This document shows positions 46,185-56,059 of a stretch of DNA of 64,000 bases, piece after piece. Source of the stretch: Pseudomonas sp. (GTDB lineage: Bacteria > Pseudomonadota > Gammaproteobacteria > Pseudomonadales > Pseudomonadaceae). The position numbers and the translations under genes are program-made. Positions within the stretch are counted from its first letter, which is position 1; each line of letters opens with the position of its first letter. The stretch spans positions 1-64,000 of the forward strand of contig NZ_JAUYGD010000015.1 in NCBI RefSeq assembly GCF_030690725.1, in the 5' to 3' direction. The notes beneath the pieces were generated by a model. That model saw nothing but the letters and a program-made list of their open reading frames with translations, searched no databases and was not told the origin of the DNA.

Positions 46185-48143
46185 ATGGGCACTTCCCGCC
46201 TTGTGCTGGGCCACAGCAATGCGCTTGGCGCGCATCCCCTGTGCAACGTATTGGCCCAGTGTCCGCTGAGCTTGCAGGCGATTGACGCGCCTGACGAGCT
46301 GCCGGATGAACTGGCGCTGGTGCTGCTTGACGAACACCTTCTGGCACTGCGGCCCTTGGCCGATTGGTTGGCGTGTGGCGCGATTCTGGTGGGTTGCATG
46401 GATCAGCCTGGTGTCCTGCCATTACCGCCGCATGCCAGTGCCGAGGAATTGTCGGCGCTGCTGCGTTTTGCCGGCGAGCAGTACAGCCTGCGCCATCAGA
46501 CCGAGCAACTGGCCGCCGCCCTGGCGGGCAAGCATGATGACCTGAGCAAACTGGTGGACGTAGGTCTGGCGTTGTCGGCCGAGCGTGATCTGGATCGTTT
46601 GCTGGAAAAAATCCTTATCGAAGGGCGGCGTTTGTCCAACAGCGACGCCGCCTCGCTGTTTCTGGTCAGCCGCCGCCCCGATGCGCCAGCGCAGCTGATC
46701 TTCAAACTGACGCAGAACGGCACGCTCAGCCAGAACAGCTTTCAGGATCAGCGCATGCCGTTGAGCAAGGCCTCGATTGCCGGCTACGTCGCGCTGACCA
46801 GCACCGAGCTGAATATCGAAGACGTGTACGCGATTGCCGCCGATGCGCCGTACCGCTTCAACCGCTCCTTCGACCTGCAGATGGGCTATCGCACCATGTC
46901 GATCCTGGCGATTCCCATGCGCAACCATCGCCATGAAGTGGTCGGCGTGCTGGAATTTATCAACTGCCAGCGTAAAGGCAGCGAGCAGCTGGAACCTGAG
47001 CTGATTGCCTTCGACGAAGAAACCGCCGTGTCGCTGCGCGCGCTGGCCAGCCAGGCGGCGGTGGCCATCGAGAATCGCCAGTTGCTGGATGACATCAGCC
47101 GGCTGTTCGACGGCTTCGTGCAGGCTTCGGTGTTTGCCATCGAACAGCGCGACCCGACTACCAGCGGCCACTCCTTCCGGGTCGCCGAGCTGTGCCTGAC
47201 CCTGGCCAATCAGTTGCCCCATGCGCCGGAGGCCCGCTTGCGTGAGCAGGCGCTGAGTAGTGATGGCCTGCGCGAGCTGCGCTACGCCGCCTTGCTGCAT
47301 GATTTCGGCAAGGTCGGGGTGCGCGAGCATGTGCTGGTCAAGGCCAAGAAGCTTCCCGAACAAGTGCTGGAAAACCTGCGTTATCGCGTTGCCCTGGCCC
47401 AGGAAAACCTGCGCAACCAGACTCTGCGCAAGATGCTGCATGCCTATCGGCATCAAGGTGGCTTGAGTGATGAGCGGCGCCTGCAGCTGGATGCCGAGCT
47501 GGCCTATGAATGCGAACGCCTTGAGCGCTACCTGAACAATATCGTTCAGGCCAACGAGCCGAGCATGCTCAGTGAAGGGGATTTCCAGCACCTGCAGGAA
47601 GTGCAGGGCGAGCTGGTCAAAGCGCCCGGCAACTGCCTGGTCAGCCTGCTTAGCGAGGGCGAATTCAGCGCCCTGGCTGTGCGCAAGGGCAGTTTGACCA
47701 CGGCCGAGCGCGAAGAGATCGAGCGCCATGTGGTGCACACCCAGCAGTTTCTCAGCCTGATTCCCTGGACTCCGGACCTGCAGGGTGTGCCGCATATCGC
47801 CGGGGCGCACCACGAGAAACTCGATGGCAGCGGTTACCCCAAAGGTTTGGTCGGCGATGCGATTCCCTGCGCCTCACGGATCATGACCATCTGCGATATC
47901 TACGATGCCTTGACTGCGGCGGATCGCCCCTACAAACCGGCAATGCCGCTGGAACGGGCGCTGGATATTCTCAAGAGCGAGGCGCAGAGCGGTTTGCTCG
48001 ACGCCGAGCTGGTGCAGCTGTTTATCGCCAGCCGCTGCTTCCAGGTGACGGGTGCGCCGGGCTCGCACACCACTGCACCGTTCAGCCATCACGTGTGTGA
48101 TTACGAGCCATCGTGCAACCTTGAACATCCCCACTCGCATTAG
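46185..48143 (+). CDS. GAF-HD-GYP c-di-GMP phosphodiesterase-like protein
   Basis: GAF (ERDLDRLLEKILIEGRRLSNSDAASLFLV), HDFGKVGVREHVL and HHEKLDGSGYPKGL motifs. Confidence 0.9.
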   Translation: MGTSRLVLGHSNALGAHPLCNVLAQCPLSLQAIDAPDELPDELALVLLDEHLLALRPLADWLACGAILVGCMDQPGVLPLPPHASAEELSALLRFAGEQYSLRHQTEQLAAALAGKHDDLSKLVDVGLALSAERDLDRLLEKILIEGRRLSNSDAASLFLVSRRPDAPAQLIFKLTQNGTLSQNSFQDQRMPLSKASIAGYVALTSTELNIEDVYAIAADAPYRFNRSFDLQMGYRTMSILAIPMRNHRHEVVGVLEFINCQRKGSEQLEPELIAFDEETAVSLRALASQAAVAIENRQLLDDISRLFDGFVQASVFAIEQRDPTTSGHSFRVAELCLTLANQLPHAPEARLREQALSSDGLRELRYAALLHDFGKVGVREHVLVKAKKLPEQVLENLRYRVALAQENLRNQTLRKMLHAYRHQGGLSDERRLQLDAELAYECERLERYLNNIVQANEPSMLSEGDFQHLQEVQGELVKAPGNCLVSLLSEGEFSALAVRKGSLTTAEREEIERHVVHTQQFLSLIPWTPDLQGVPHIAGAHHEKLDGSGYPKGLVGDAIPCASRIMTICDIYDALTAADRPYKPAMPLERALDILKSEAQSGLLDAELVQLFIASRCFQVTGAPGSHTTAPFSHHVCDYEPSCNLEHPHSH

Positions 48144-48162
48144 AAGTGGGGCTGTCTGCTTT

Positions 48163-49050
48163 TTACCGCTTGCTTCTAAGCGCCTGCTGATAGCGGGCAT
48201 CCAGGCTCTGGGTCGGACCGCTGGCGGTCTTCTCGATATACAGATAGACCGGCTGCAGGCGTTGCAGGCGGTCGTCGATGCCAGGGTGCACCTTGAGAAA
48301 GCTGCTTAGCGCCGCGTCGTTCTGCCGGGTGGTGCCGAGGGTCTGCAGCACACCGGCCAGGCCGTAGGCGTCATAGCCGGCGCGGGTGGCGATTACCGCG
48401 CCCATGGCATCGGCTTCGTATTCATCACCACGGTCCAGGCCGCGGCTGTAGAGGTCGCTGACACTGCGGCTAAAACGGTCGGTCAGTTCGCCGGCTTTGC
48501 TGCCACCTTTGTCGGCGGCGCCGGCTTGCACGGCCAGGGTAGCGAGGTCAGTCAGCAAACCGGTTTGCGCCTGCTGCTGAATGGCCTTGAGGTGATGTTG
48601 CTGCACCACGTGAGCCACTTCATGGGCCAGCACGCCGGCCAGTTCAGCTTCGCTGTTCATTCGCGTCAGCATGCCGCTGGTGATAAACACGTAACCGCCA
48701 GGGGCGGCGTAGGCGGCCACTTGCGGGCTGTCGAGCACGACGAAACGCCAGGGCAGGTCGGGGCGCTCGCTGTGTTGGGCGACCCATAGGCCGACACGGT
48801 TGACGTAGGCCTGCAGCGGCGGGTTGTTCAGCACCGCCGCCTTGCTTAGCAGGATGGTGGCAGTGTTCTGCCCAATCACCCGCTCTTCATCGACGCTTTT
48901 TTGGCCCATGTTGGTCAGGTGTTGGCCGGCGCTGGACAGCTTGCCCAGGTCGACGCCTTGAATCTGCACGCCTTCCAGACCCTGGCAGGCACTCAGGCTG
49001 ACGATCAGGCCGAGCAGGCTGGCGCACTTGAGTAATACGGCTGTTTGCAT
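48163..49050 (-). CDS. M48-family zinc metalloprotease (envelope)
   Basis: N-terminal lipobox-like SLSAC; LAGVLAHEVAHVVQQHH (HExxH); RGDEYEADAMGAVIATRAGYD. Confidence 0.9.
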   Translation of the reverse strand: MQTAVLLKCASLLGLIVSLSACQGLEGVQIQGVDLGKLSSAGQHLTNMGQKSVDEERVIGQNTATILLSKAAVLNNPPLQAYVNRVGLWVAQHSERPDLPWRFVVLDSPQVAAYAAPGGYVFITSGMLTRMNSEAELAGVLAHEVAHVVQQHHLKAIQQQAQTGLLTDLATLAVQAGAADKGGSKAGELTDRFSRSVSDLYSRGLDRGDEYEADAMGAVIATRAGYDAYGLAGVLQTLGTTRQNDAALSSFLKVHPGIDDRLQRLQPVYLYIEKTASGPTQSLDARYQQALRSKR

Positions 49051-49070
49051 GTCGCTCTCCTCTCGGCGTG

Positions 49071-49577
49071 TTAGCGGGCGTAGGGCAGGTTCTGGCTGCG
49101 CAGGCCGCCTTGCTGGGCGAAACTGCGCGCCTCGCTCGGGCTGGCGGCGAAGGCATCCAGGCTCTGCACGCTGGCCGAGGTGTTGGCACTGCCGCTGCGC
49201 AGTTCTTCATCGCTGATGCCGCGAATCCCGGTGGCCACGCCGCTGGCGGGGGAGGCCTGGTTGCCGAGCTTGAGCAGGCTGCCCAGGTCATTGCTGCGGC
49301 TGGCTTGGGCATCCTTGGCGAAGCGCAGGCTGAGCAATGGCAGCCAGCCGCGCTGGCCGCTTGAGGTTTCTACCTGATACCAGCCGCCCTGGCGTTCCAG
49401 TACCAATACCTGCGCCTGTTTGCCGACCTGGCCGACACTGGCGGCCGAGGCGCTGGGTTCTGCGCGCAGGGCGCTGTCCTGCAGGGTCTGTGCCTGGCGT
49501 ACTTCGGCCAGCGCCGAGAGGCCGTAGAAGCTGAATATCAGCGCCGCAAGGGCACTGCAGAGGCCTTTATTCATCAT
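49071..49577 (-). CDS. Periplasmic SH3b-domain protein
   Basis: Signal peptide; TLQDSALRAEPSASAASVGQVGKQAQVLVLERQGGWYQVETSSGQRGWLPLLSLRF. Confidence 0.85.
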   Translation of the reverse strand: MMNKGLCSALAALIFSFYGLSALAEVRQAQTLQDSALRAEPSASAASVGQVGKQAQVLVLERQGGWYQVETSSGQRGWLPLLSLRFAKDAQASRSNDLGSLLKLGNQASPASGVATGIRGISDEELRSGSANTSASVQSLDAFAASPSEARSFAQQGGLRSQNLPYAR

Positions 49578-51414
49578 GTCTCCTTCGCGGTTCGTAGAGC
49601 ATTACGGCTTCGGCGCGACCTTTTACCTGGTGTTCGCCCTGGGGCACGAAGTCCAGATCGAGCGTGCAGGCCTCACGGGTGGCGGCTGAAATCAGCAGAT
49701 GGGCACGGCCCTTGGTCAGCCCTTCGATGCGGCTGGCCAGGTTCACCGTGTCGCCTATTGCAGTGTAGTCATAGCGCTGCTTTGCGCCGACCAGGCCGAC
49801 GACCGCTGGTCCCGTGTGCAGGCCGATGCCGATGTCGAAATCCGGGCAGTTGTAGTCGCGACGAAAGGCGTCGAGGTTATCGAGCATTTCCATGGCCGCC
49901 AGAATGGCTTGGTCGGCTTGCTGCGGGTTGTCCAGCGGCGCACCCCAGAAGGCCATGATGGCGTCGCCGATAAACTTGTCGAGGGTCGCCTGGTGTTTGA
50001 ACAGCACCTCGACCTGACTGCTGAAATAGCCTTCGAGCAGGTGCACGATTTCGCTTGGTGTGTGCTGCTCGGAGAGGGTGGTGAAGCTGCGGATATCGGA
50101 AAACAGCACAGTCAGCTGGCACTCCTTGCTCGCCAGCAGGGCTTCCGGGTCGTCGCGCGACACCAGTTGGTTGACCACCACGGGGTCCATAAAACGGCTG
50201 AACAGGCGAATGGTGTCCTGTAATTGCTGGCGCCGCCGTAGGTAGAACAGTGCCAGCGCGGCGGCCAGCAGCAGCCACAGGCAGATCAGCCCCGGTAGCA
50301 CGCCAAGCAGCGTGCCGCGCAACGCCAGCCAGTAGCTGCCGGCAAACAGCGCCAGGCTGCCGAGCAGGCACAGGGCAAAGGCCGCCGGCAGCTGTTCGCG
50401 CAGCAGCAGAAGGCTTAGACCGAGCAATAGCAGCAACGGGCCGAGCAATTCCAGCCAGCTATCCGCTTCACGCAACTGGCTGTTGTTGAGCAGGTTGTCG
50501 ATGGCCGTCATCAGGATAAATGGCGCCGGATAAAGGGTATCCAGCGGTGTGGGGCGCAGGTCGTGCAGGCCGGCTGCGGTGGTGCCGATCACGATGATGC
50601 GGTCCTTGAACTGCTCGGCTGGCAGCGGCTCGCCCTGGTTGCGCGCCGCTGCCAGCACCGCGGCATAAGGCAGGCGTGGGTAGGGCAGGCGGCTGGTGCC
50701 GGGCCAGTCCAGCAGCAGGTTCTGTTGCTGCGGCAAGCTGCCGGTCAGGTCATGCACGATACGCGCAGGCATGCTGGGCAGGCGCCAGTCGGCAAAGCTG
50801 CGGTACAGCTCATAGCGCCGACCGATGCCGTCGGCATCCGGGCGAAAGTTGATGCTGCCCAGGCGCCACAGCTCGCTGGGGAATGCGTTGGGCAGTAGCA
50901 ACAAGCCACGCTGATCGTCGGCGCCGCGTTGCCCAGGGGCTTGCCAGGTGGAGGCGGGATAGTCGCGCAGCAGTGGCGGCTGGCTGCCTTCGTCGGCTTG
51001 CTGGACCAGAGCGGCGAGGTAGGTGTTGGCGCTGCGTTGCAGCACTTCGGCAAAATAGCTGTCGGCGTCCGGGTTGAACTGGTCGGGCTCGCTGAACAGG
51101 ATGTCGAAGGCTACAGCCTTGGGCTGTTGGCTGAGCAGGTACTCCAGCAGTTCGCCATGCAGCGAGCGCGGCCATGGCCATTTACCGGCTTCACCGGCCA
51201 GCACTTGCAGGCTCAGGTCGTCGATATCAATCAGCAGCAGGCGCGGGTCGGGCGTCTGTTCGGCGGCGCGTTGGCGGATCAGCCAGTCGAGGTGGGCGTT
51301 GTTTAACCCGTTTAGCGCGGGCCACAGATGCAGCAGGGGAAGCAGAAGCAGCGCCAGCAGGCAGAGCCCGCCGAGGCTGTGGCGAAACCGGCGCGAGGCG
51401 GCGCGTGCAGGCAC
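49567..51414 (-). CDS. CHASE2-domain class III adenylate/guanylate cyclase
   Basis: CHASE2 N-terminus (DPRLLLIDIDDLSLQVL...FDILFSEPDQFN), TMs, cyclase domain (TVLFSDIRSFTTLSEQ...DKFIGDAIMAFWGAP...YTAIGDTVNLASRIE). Confidence 0.92.
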   Translation of the reverse strand: MPARAASRRFRHSLGGLCLLALLLLPLLHLWPALNGLNNAHLDWLIRQRAAEQTPDPRLLLIDIDDLSLQVLAGEAGKWPWPRSLHGELLEYLLSQQPKAVAFDILFSEPDQFNPDADSYFAEVLQRSANTYLAALVQQADEGSQPPLLRDYPASTWQAPGQRGADDQRGLLLLPNAFPSELWRLGSINFRPDADGIGRRYELYRSFADWRLPSMPARIVHDLTGSLPQQQNLLLDWPGTSRLPYPRLPYAAVLAAARNQGEPLPAEQFKDRIIVIGTTAAGLHDLRPTPLDTLYPAPFILMTAIDNLLNNSQLREADSWLELLGPLLLLLGLSLLLLREQLPAAFALCLLGSLALFAGSYWLALRGTLLGVLPGLICLWLLLAAALALFYLRRRQQLQDTIRLFSRFMDPVVVNQLVSRDDPEALLASKECQLTVLFSDIRSFTTLSEQHTPSEIVHLLEGYFSSQVEVLFKHQATLDKFIGDAIMAFWGAPLDNPQQADQAILAAMEMLDNLDAFRRDYNCPDFDIGIGLHTGPAVVGLVGAKQRYDYTAIGDTVNLASRIEGLTKGRAHLLISAATREACTLDLDFVPQGEHQVKGRAEAVMLYEPRRRHDE

Positions 51415-51488
51415 TGTGAGCTCCTGTGGGCTGTGATGACAGAAGTAGTGCTTCTGACTCTAGCAGCCCGTGTGGAGTGCACCTCGGC

Positions 51489-51574
51489 GTAGGTTGGGTT
51501 GAGGAGCAACGCGACGAAGCCCAACGACACCAATCAATGCCTGTTGGGCTTCGCTGCGCTCAGCGCCAACCTAC
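51489..51574. repeat. Intergenic palindromic repeat element
   Basis: GTAGGTTGGgttgagg...GAAGCCCAAC ... GTTGGGCTTCgctgcgctcagcgCCAACCTAC inverted arms. Confidence 0.75.
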
Positions 51575-51604
51575 CTGCGTGCGCCTGATGCTCATTTGCA
51601 ACGC

Positions 51605-54448
51605 TTAGCCGGCGACCAGCACGCGAATGGCTTCGAGTCGCAACGCCGCTTTATCGAGCATGGCCAGGCCTTGCTCGCGCAGTTGGCGCAGGGCGTTCAG
51701 TTCGCTGTCGCGCACGCTGGGGTTGACCGCTTGCAGGGCGATCAGGCGCGCCAATTCCTCATCGGTTTCAGCGGCCAGGCGGCGCTTGGCTTCGTCTACG
51801 CGTTCGCTATGGCGTGGCACCACCTTGCCTTCGCCGGCGTTGATCAGCGGGTTGAGGCTGTCGCGCTGGGCCTGAACAAACTTGTTGGCGCTGGCGCGCG
51901 GCACGGTTTCCAGCTGCTCGTTGAGCTTCTCGAACGAGACCTTGGCCGCCAGGTCGTTGCCGTTGGCATCAAGCAGGCAGCGCAGGGCGATAGGCGGCAG
52001 GTAGCGGCCCAGTTGCAGCGCGCGCGGGGCGACCACTTCGCTGACATACAGCAGTTCCAGCAGCACGGTGCCGGGTTTCAGCGCCTTGTTCTTGATCAAC
52101 GCGACGCCGGTGTTGCCCATCGAGCCGGAGCGCACCAGGTCCATGCCGCCTTGCACCATGGGGTGTTCCCAGGTGAGGAATTGCATGTCCTCGCGGGCCA
52201 GGGCCAGGTCGCGGTCGTAGGTGATGGTCACGCCTTCGTCGTCACCCAGGGGGAAGCTGGCATCCAGCATTTTTTCGCTGGGACGCAGGATCAGCGCGTT
52301 GTCGGAATGGTCTTCGCTGTCGATGCCAAAGGCGTCGAACAGCTGCTCCATATAGATCGGCAGGGCGAACTGGTCGTCTTGCTCGAGAATCGCCTCAACC
52401 AATGCCTCGCCTTCGCCAGCACCGCCGGAGTTGAGCTCCAGCAGGCGATCACGGCCGGCGTGCAACTCGCCTTCCAAACGCAGACGCTCGGTCTTGGCTT
52501 CGTCGACCAGGGCCTGCCACTCGCCGTCATCGCCGCTTTCCAGCAGCGGCAGCAAACGGCTGCCAAACTGATGTTGCAGGGCGTTGCCGGTCGGGCAGGT
52601 GGCGAGGAAGGCGTTCAGCGCCAGGTGATACCACTGGAACAGGCGTTCCTGCGGACTGTTTTCCAGGTACGGCACGTGCAACTGGATGCGGTGCTTCTGA
52701 CCGATACGGTCGAGACGGCCGATGCGCTGCTCAAGCAGGTCCGGGTGGGCCGGCAGATCGAACAGCACCAGGTGGTGGGCAAACTGGAAGTTACGACCTT
52801 CCGAGCCAATTTCCGAGCAGATCAGCACTTGGGCGCCGAACTCTTCATCAGCGAAGTAGGCTGCCGCGCGGTCACGCTCAAGGATGCTCATGCCTTCGTG
52901 GAATACGGTGGCCGGGATGCCTTTGCGCACGCGCAGGGCGTCTTCCAGGTCCATGGCTGTTTCGGCGTGGGCGCAGATCACCAGCACCTTGAACTTCTTG
53001 AGCATCTTCAGCGTGTCGATCAGCCATTCGACGCGCGGATCGAATTTCCACCAGCGCTGTTCTTCATCGACATCCGGCTGCGCCTGGTAGCTGACTTCCG
53101 GGTACAGGTCAGCATGCTCACCAATCGGCAGCTCCATATATTCATCGGGGCTGGCCAACGGGTAGGGGTGCAGCTCGCGATCTGGAAAGCCCTGCACGGC
53201 GGCGCGGGTGTTACGGAACAGCAGGCGACCGGTGCCGTGGCGATCCAGCAGCTCGCGCACCAGGCGCGCCGAAGCTTCGCTGTCACCGGCATTAACGGCA
53301 GTCAGCAGCTCTTCGCCGCTGGCGCCGAGGAAATCGTGAATGGTCTTGTGCGCAGCAGCGGACAAGCGGCCCTGGTCGAGCAGTTCCTGCACGGCTTCGG
53401 CAATCGGCTTGTAGTGCTCGCTCTCGGCGCGGAAGGCGGTCAGATCATGGAAACGGTTCGGGTCGAGCAGGCGCAGGCGGGCGAAGTGGCTGTCCTGGCC
53501 GAGCTGCTCGGGGGTGGCGGTGAGCAGCAGCACGCCAGGGATGACCTGGGCCAGCTGTTCGACCAGGGCGTACTCGGGGCTAGCGTGTTCCGGGTGCCAG
53601 ACTAGGTGGTGCGCTTCGTCGACCACCATCAGGTCCCAGCCGGCGGCAAACAGCGCGTCCTGGGCTTTTTCGTCCTCGCACAGCCATTCCAGGGCGACCA
53701 GGGCCAGCTGGCAGTCTTCGAATGGGTTGCTGGCGTCGCTTTCGATAAAGCGCTCTTCATCGAACAGTGCGACATCCAGGTTGAAACGCCGGCGCATTTC
53801 CACCAGCCACTGGTGCTGGAGGTTTTCCGGCACCAGGATCAGTACGCGGTTGGCGCGCCCGGAGAGCAGCTGGCGATGGATTACCAGGCCGGCTTCGATG
53901 GTTTTGCCCAGGCCTACTTCGTCGGCGAGCAATACGCGCGGGGCGATGCGGTCGGCCACTTCACGGGCGATGTGCAGCTGGTGCGCAATTGGCTGTGCAC
54001 GCACGCCGCCCAGGCCCCAGAGGCTGGATTGCAACTGGCGGCTGGTGTAATCCAGGGTGTGGTAGCGCAGGGCGAACCAGGGCAGCGGGTCGATCTGCCC
54101 GGCAAACAGGCGATCACTGGCCAGGCGGAACTGGATAAAATTCGACAGCTGGGTTTCCGGTAGGGTGACGCTTTCATGCTGCGCATTGAGGCCGTGATAG
54201 ACCAGCAGACCGTCGATGTCGTCGACTTCCTGCACGGTCAGCTTCCAGCCCTCGAAGTGGGTGATTTCATCGCCCGGCGAGAAGCGTACGCGGGTCAATG
54301 GCGCATTGCGCAGGGCGTACTGGCGAGTTTCGCCGGTGGCCGGGTAGAGCACGGTGAGCATGCGGCCGTCCTGCATCAGAACGGTTCCCAGCCCCAGCTC
54401 CGCTTCGCTGTCACTGATCCAGCGTTGCCCCGGTTCATACTGCGCCAT
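51605..54448 (-). CDS. rapA: RNA polymerase-associated protein RapA (Swi2/Snf2 ATPase)
   Basis: [23 protein letters not shown]...[25 protein letters not shown]...VVDEAHHL...; strong RapA match. Confidence 0.97.
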   Translation of the reverse strand: MAQYEPGQRWISDSEAELGLGTVLMQDGRMLTVLYPATGETRQYALRNAPLTRVRFSPGDEITHFEGWKLTVQEVDDIDGLLVYHGLNAQHESVTLPETQLSNFIQFRLASDRLFAGQIDPLPWFALRYHTLDYTSRQLQSSLWGLGGVRAQPIAHQLHIAREVADRIAPRVLLADEVGLGKTIEAGLVIHRQLLSGRANRVLILVPENLQHQWLVEMRRRFNLDVALFDEERFIESDASNPFEDCQLALVALEWLCEDEKAQDALFAAGWDLMVVDEAHHLVWHPEHASPEYALVEQLAQVIPGVLLLTATPEQLGQDSHFARLRLLDPNRFHDLTAFRAESEHYKPIAEAVQELLDQGRLSAAAHKTIHDFLGASGEELLTAVNAGDSEASARLVRELLDRHGTGRLLFRNTRAAVQGFPDRELHPYPLASPDEYMELPIGEHADLYPEVSYQAQPDVDEEQRWWKFDPRVEWLIDTLKMLKKFKVLVICAHAETAMDLEDALRVRKGIPATVFHEGMSILERDRAAAYFADEEFGAQVLICSEIGSEGRNFQFAHHLVLFDLPAHPDLLEQRIGRLDRIGQKHRIQLHVPYLENSPQERLFQWYHLALNAFLATCPTGNALQHQFGSRLLPLLESGDDGEWQALVDEAKTERLRLEGELHAGRDRLLELNSGGAGEGEALVEAILEQDDQFALPIYMEQLFDAFGIDSEDHSDNALILRPSEKMLDASFPLGDDEGVTITYDRDLALAREDMQFLTWEHPMVQGGMDLVRSGSMGNTGVALIKNKALKPGTVLLELLYVSEVVAPRALQLGRYLPPIALRCLLDANGNDLAAKVSFEKLNEQLETVPRASANKFVQAQRDSLNPLINAGEGKVVPRHSERVDEAKRRLAAETDEELARLIALQAVNPSVRDSELNALRQLREQGLAMLDKAALRLEAIRVLVAG

Positions 54449-54622
54449 GCTTGTCTCCCGCGTGAAAAAGCCGACTATGTTAACGCAGCGTCGGGCCCTG
54501 GCCAAAGGCGCATTGCTACGCATCGGGCACTTTGTGTGTTTAGGTAGATCAAAAGTGTAGCGAGGCGAGGCTCAAGTCGCGGCTTGGCTGGCCGACAGTC
54601 TGACCAAAGGAGGGCTAAATAG

Positions 54623-54922
54623 ATGCTGCCGCCAATCCCCCACAGTCTGGTTCCCGTAACCGTCCAGCACGACGTGGTCAAACCGCGCCCGGAAATTCCG
54701 CCGGTGACAGCCACGGCTGAAAGCTCCAAGGAAAGCGGCGTGAGCCTGGACAAGCGCCATCCGCAGGAAGCCGAGATGATGCTGCGCGAGGAGCAGCGCC
54801 GCCGTCAGCGCCGTCACGGTTACACCCCTGAAGAGCTTGCCGAAGGCGAAGTGGCCGAGGCCGATGAAGCTGTGGTCGGCGAGTTGCCGCGCCAGGGGCT
54901 ATGGGTGGATGTGGAAGTTTGA
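54623..54922 (+). CDS. Conserved hypothetical protein
   Basis: MLPPIPHSLVPVTVQHDVVKPRPEIPPVTATAESSKESGVSLDKRHPQEAEMMLREEQRRRQRRHGYTPEELAEGE; sits between rapA and alkB. Confidence 0.65.
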   Translation: MLPPIPHSLVPVTVQHDVVKPRPEIPPVTATAESSKESGVSLDKRHPQEAEMMLREEQRRRQRRHGYTPEELAEGEVAEADEAVVGELPRQGLWVDVEV

Positions 54923-54933
54923 GTGATTTAGCC

Positions 54934-55536
54934 GTGGATCTATTTGCCGACAGCCCCTTGCCGCTGCCCAACGCCGATTTGCAGCTGCAGGCGCAGTGGC
55001 TGGATGCGGCGACTGCCGATCACTGGCTGGCCGAGTTGAGCGCGCAGACGCCTTGGCAGCAGCCGCAGGTGCAGATTTACGGGCGGCAATTACCGGTGCC
55101 GCGTTTGGTGGCCTGGTATGGCGATGCCGAGGCCAGTTATCGCTACTCAGGCTTAACCCATCAACCATTGCCCTGGACGCCGCTGCTGGCGTTGATTCGT
55201 GCGCAGGTGGAACAGGCCGTCGGGCAGCCGTTGAATGGTGTGTTGCTCAACTATTACCGCGATGGCCAGGACTCCATGGGCTGGCACAGCGATGATGAAG
55301 CCGAGCTGGGCGCTAATCCGCTGATCGCTTCCCTGAATCTGGGCGGCACCCGGCGCTTCGATCTGCGCCGTAAAGGGCAGAGCCGTATCGAGCATTCGTT
55401 GCCGCTGCAACATGGTTCGCTGCTGGTCATGCGTGGGCCAACCCAGCATCATTGGCAGCACCAAGTGGCGAAGACGCGCAGCCCCTGCGCGCCACGTCTG
55501 AACCTGACCTTTCGTTTGATCAAGCCCACCCCATGA
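54934..55536 (+). CDS. alkB: AlkB-family alpha-ketoglutarate-dependent dioxygenase
   Basis: LLNYYRDGQDSMGWHSDDEAELGANPLIASLNLGGTRRFDLRRKG...HGSLLVMRGPTQHHWQHQV: HxD...H and R-N-T-like residues; start uncertain (GTG 54934 or ATG 54901). Confidence 0.92.
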   Translation: MDLFADSPLPLPNADLQLQAQWLDAATADHWLAELSAQTPWQQPQVQIYGRQLPVPRLVAWYGDAEASYRYSGLTHQPLPWTPLLALIRAQVEQAVGQPLNGVLLNYYRDGQDSMGWHSDDEAELGANPLIASLNLGGTRRFDLRRKGQSRIEHSLPLQHGSLLVMRGPTQHHWQHQVAKTRSPCAPRLNLTFRLIKPTP

Positions 55537-55694
55537 GCAAAGACGACAAGCTGATTGATTTCGCCGCCGAGCGCGACAAGCGCATCCATGACCTGCGCGA
55601 CAAGAAACTCAATGAAATGCGCGATGCCTTCGAGCAGGCCCTGCCGTTGCCCAAAGGCAAGAAAAAGCCCAAGGGCAAACCGAAAAAGCCTTGA
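55533..55694 (+). CDS. Small basic hypothetical protein (Lys-rich tail)
   Basis: MSKDDKLIDFAAERDKRIHDLRDKKLNEMRDAFEQALPLPKGKKKPKGKPKKP; ATG overlaps alkB stop. Confidence 0.6.
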   Translation: MSKDDKLIDFAAERDKRIHDLRDKKLNEMRDAFEQALPLPKGKKKPKGKPKKP

Positions 55695-55719
55695 GGCGGC
55701 TCCGTTAGAGGCTGATTTG

Positions 55720-55733
55720 TTGATCTGGATCAG
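55720..55733. promoter_or_regulatory. Anr/FNR-type box (distal)
   Basis: TTGATCTGGATCAG vs TTGAT-N4-ATCAA. Confidence 0.7.
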
Positions 55734-55770
55734 CTAAGCCCCGCCTCATCCGGTCCGTGCCCGCCGCTTG

Positions 55771-55784
55771 TTGATCTGGATCAA
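55771..55784. promoter_or_regulatory. Anr/FNR box (proximal)
   Basis: TTGATCTGGATCAA, perfect TTGAT-N4-ATCAA; centre 55777.5, suitable for class II activation of a start near 55819. Confidence 0.82.
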
Positions 55785-55850
55785 TAGCGCCCCTGCAGCC
55801 CCTGTTAATTTGAAGCCATACCCACACAGGCTTCACAGCAGGAGGCAACC

Positions 55851-55967
55851 ATGTTTATCGATGTCGTAGTTCTCGCCGGTATCGGCACCGTCGGTCTGAT
55901 GGTCGCCTTCTTCGCCGGTGTCGGTTATTTCATCTGGCAGGATTCGCACAAGCGCAAGCAGGGCTGA
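55851..55967 (+). CDS. ccoM: 38-aa single-TM protein, CcoM-like (cbb3 cytochrome oxidase small subunit candidate)
   Basis: Not in supplied ORF track; RBS-like ggagg at 55841; MFIDVVVLAGIGTVGLMVAFFAGVGYFIWQDSHKRKQG; preceded by two Anr boxes, followed by a terminator. Confidence 0.7.
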   Translation: MFIDVVVLAGIGTVGLMVAFFAGVGYFIWQDSHKRKQG

Positions 55968-55998
55968 TTCTGTTGTAAGGGGCACGCAAGGCAATTTG

Positions 55999-56021
55999 GG
56001 CGACTTAGGTCGCCTTTTTTT
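55999..56021 (+). terminator. Rho-independent terminator after the small ORF
   Basis: GGCGAC-ttag-GTCGCC + T7. Confidence 0.82.
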
Positions 56022-56059
56022 ATATCTGTTCCCCAGTGCTATTTAACAAGGCTTATATT

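Noticed and set aside
51489-51574. Insertion-sequence remnant
   Set aside because: Palindromic arms are present but no transposase ORF or target-site duplication is visible; classed as a small extragenic repeat instead.
51596-53605. 669-aa ORF antisense to rapA
   Set aside because: Low-complexity Gln/His/Ala/Val-rich translation typical of a reverse-strand shadow; rapA is unambiguous on the other strand.
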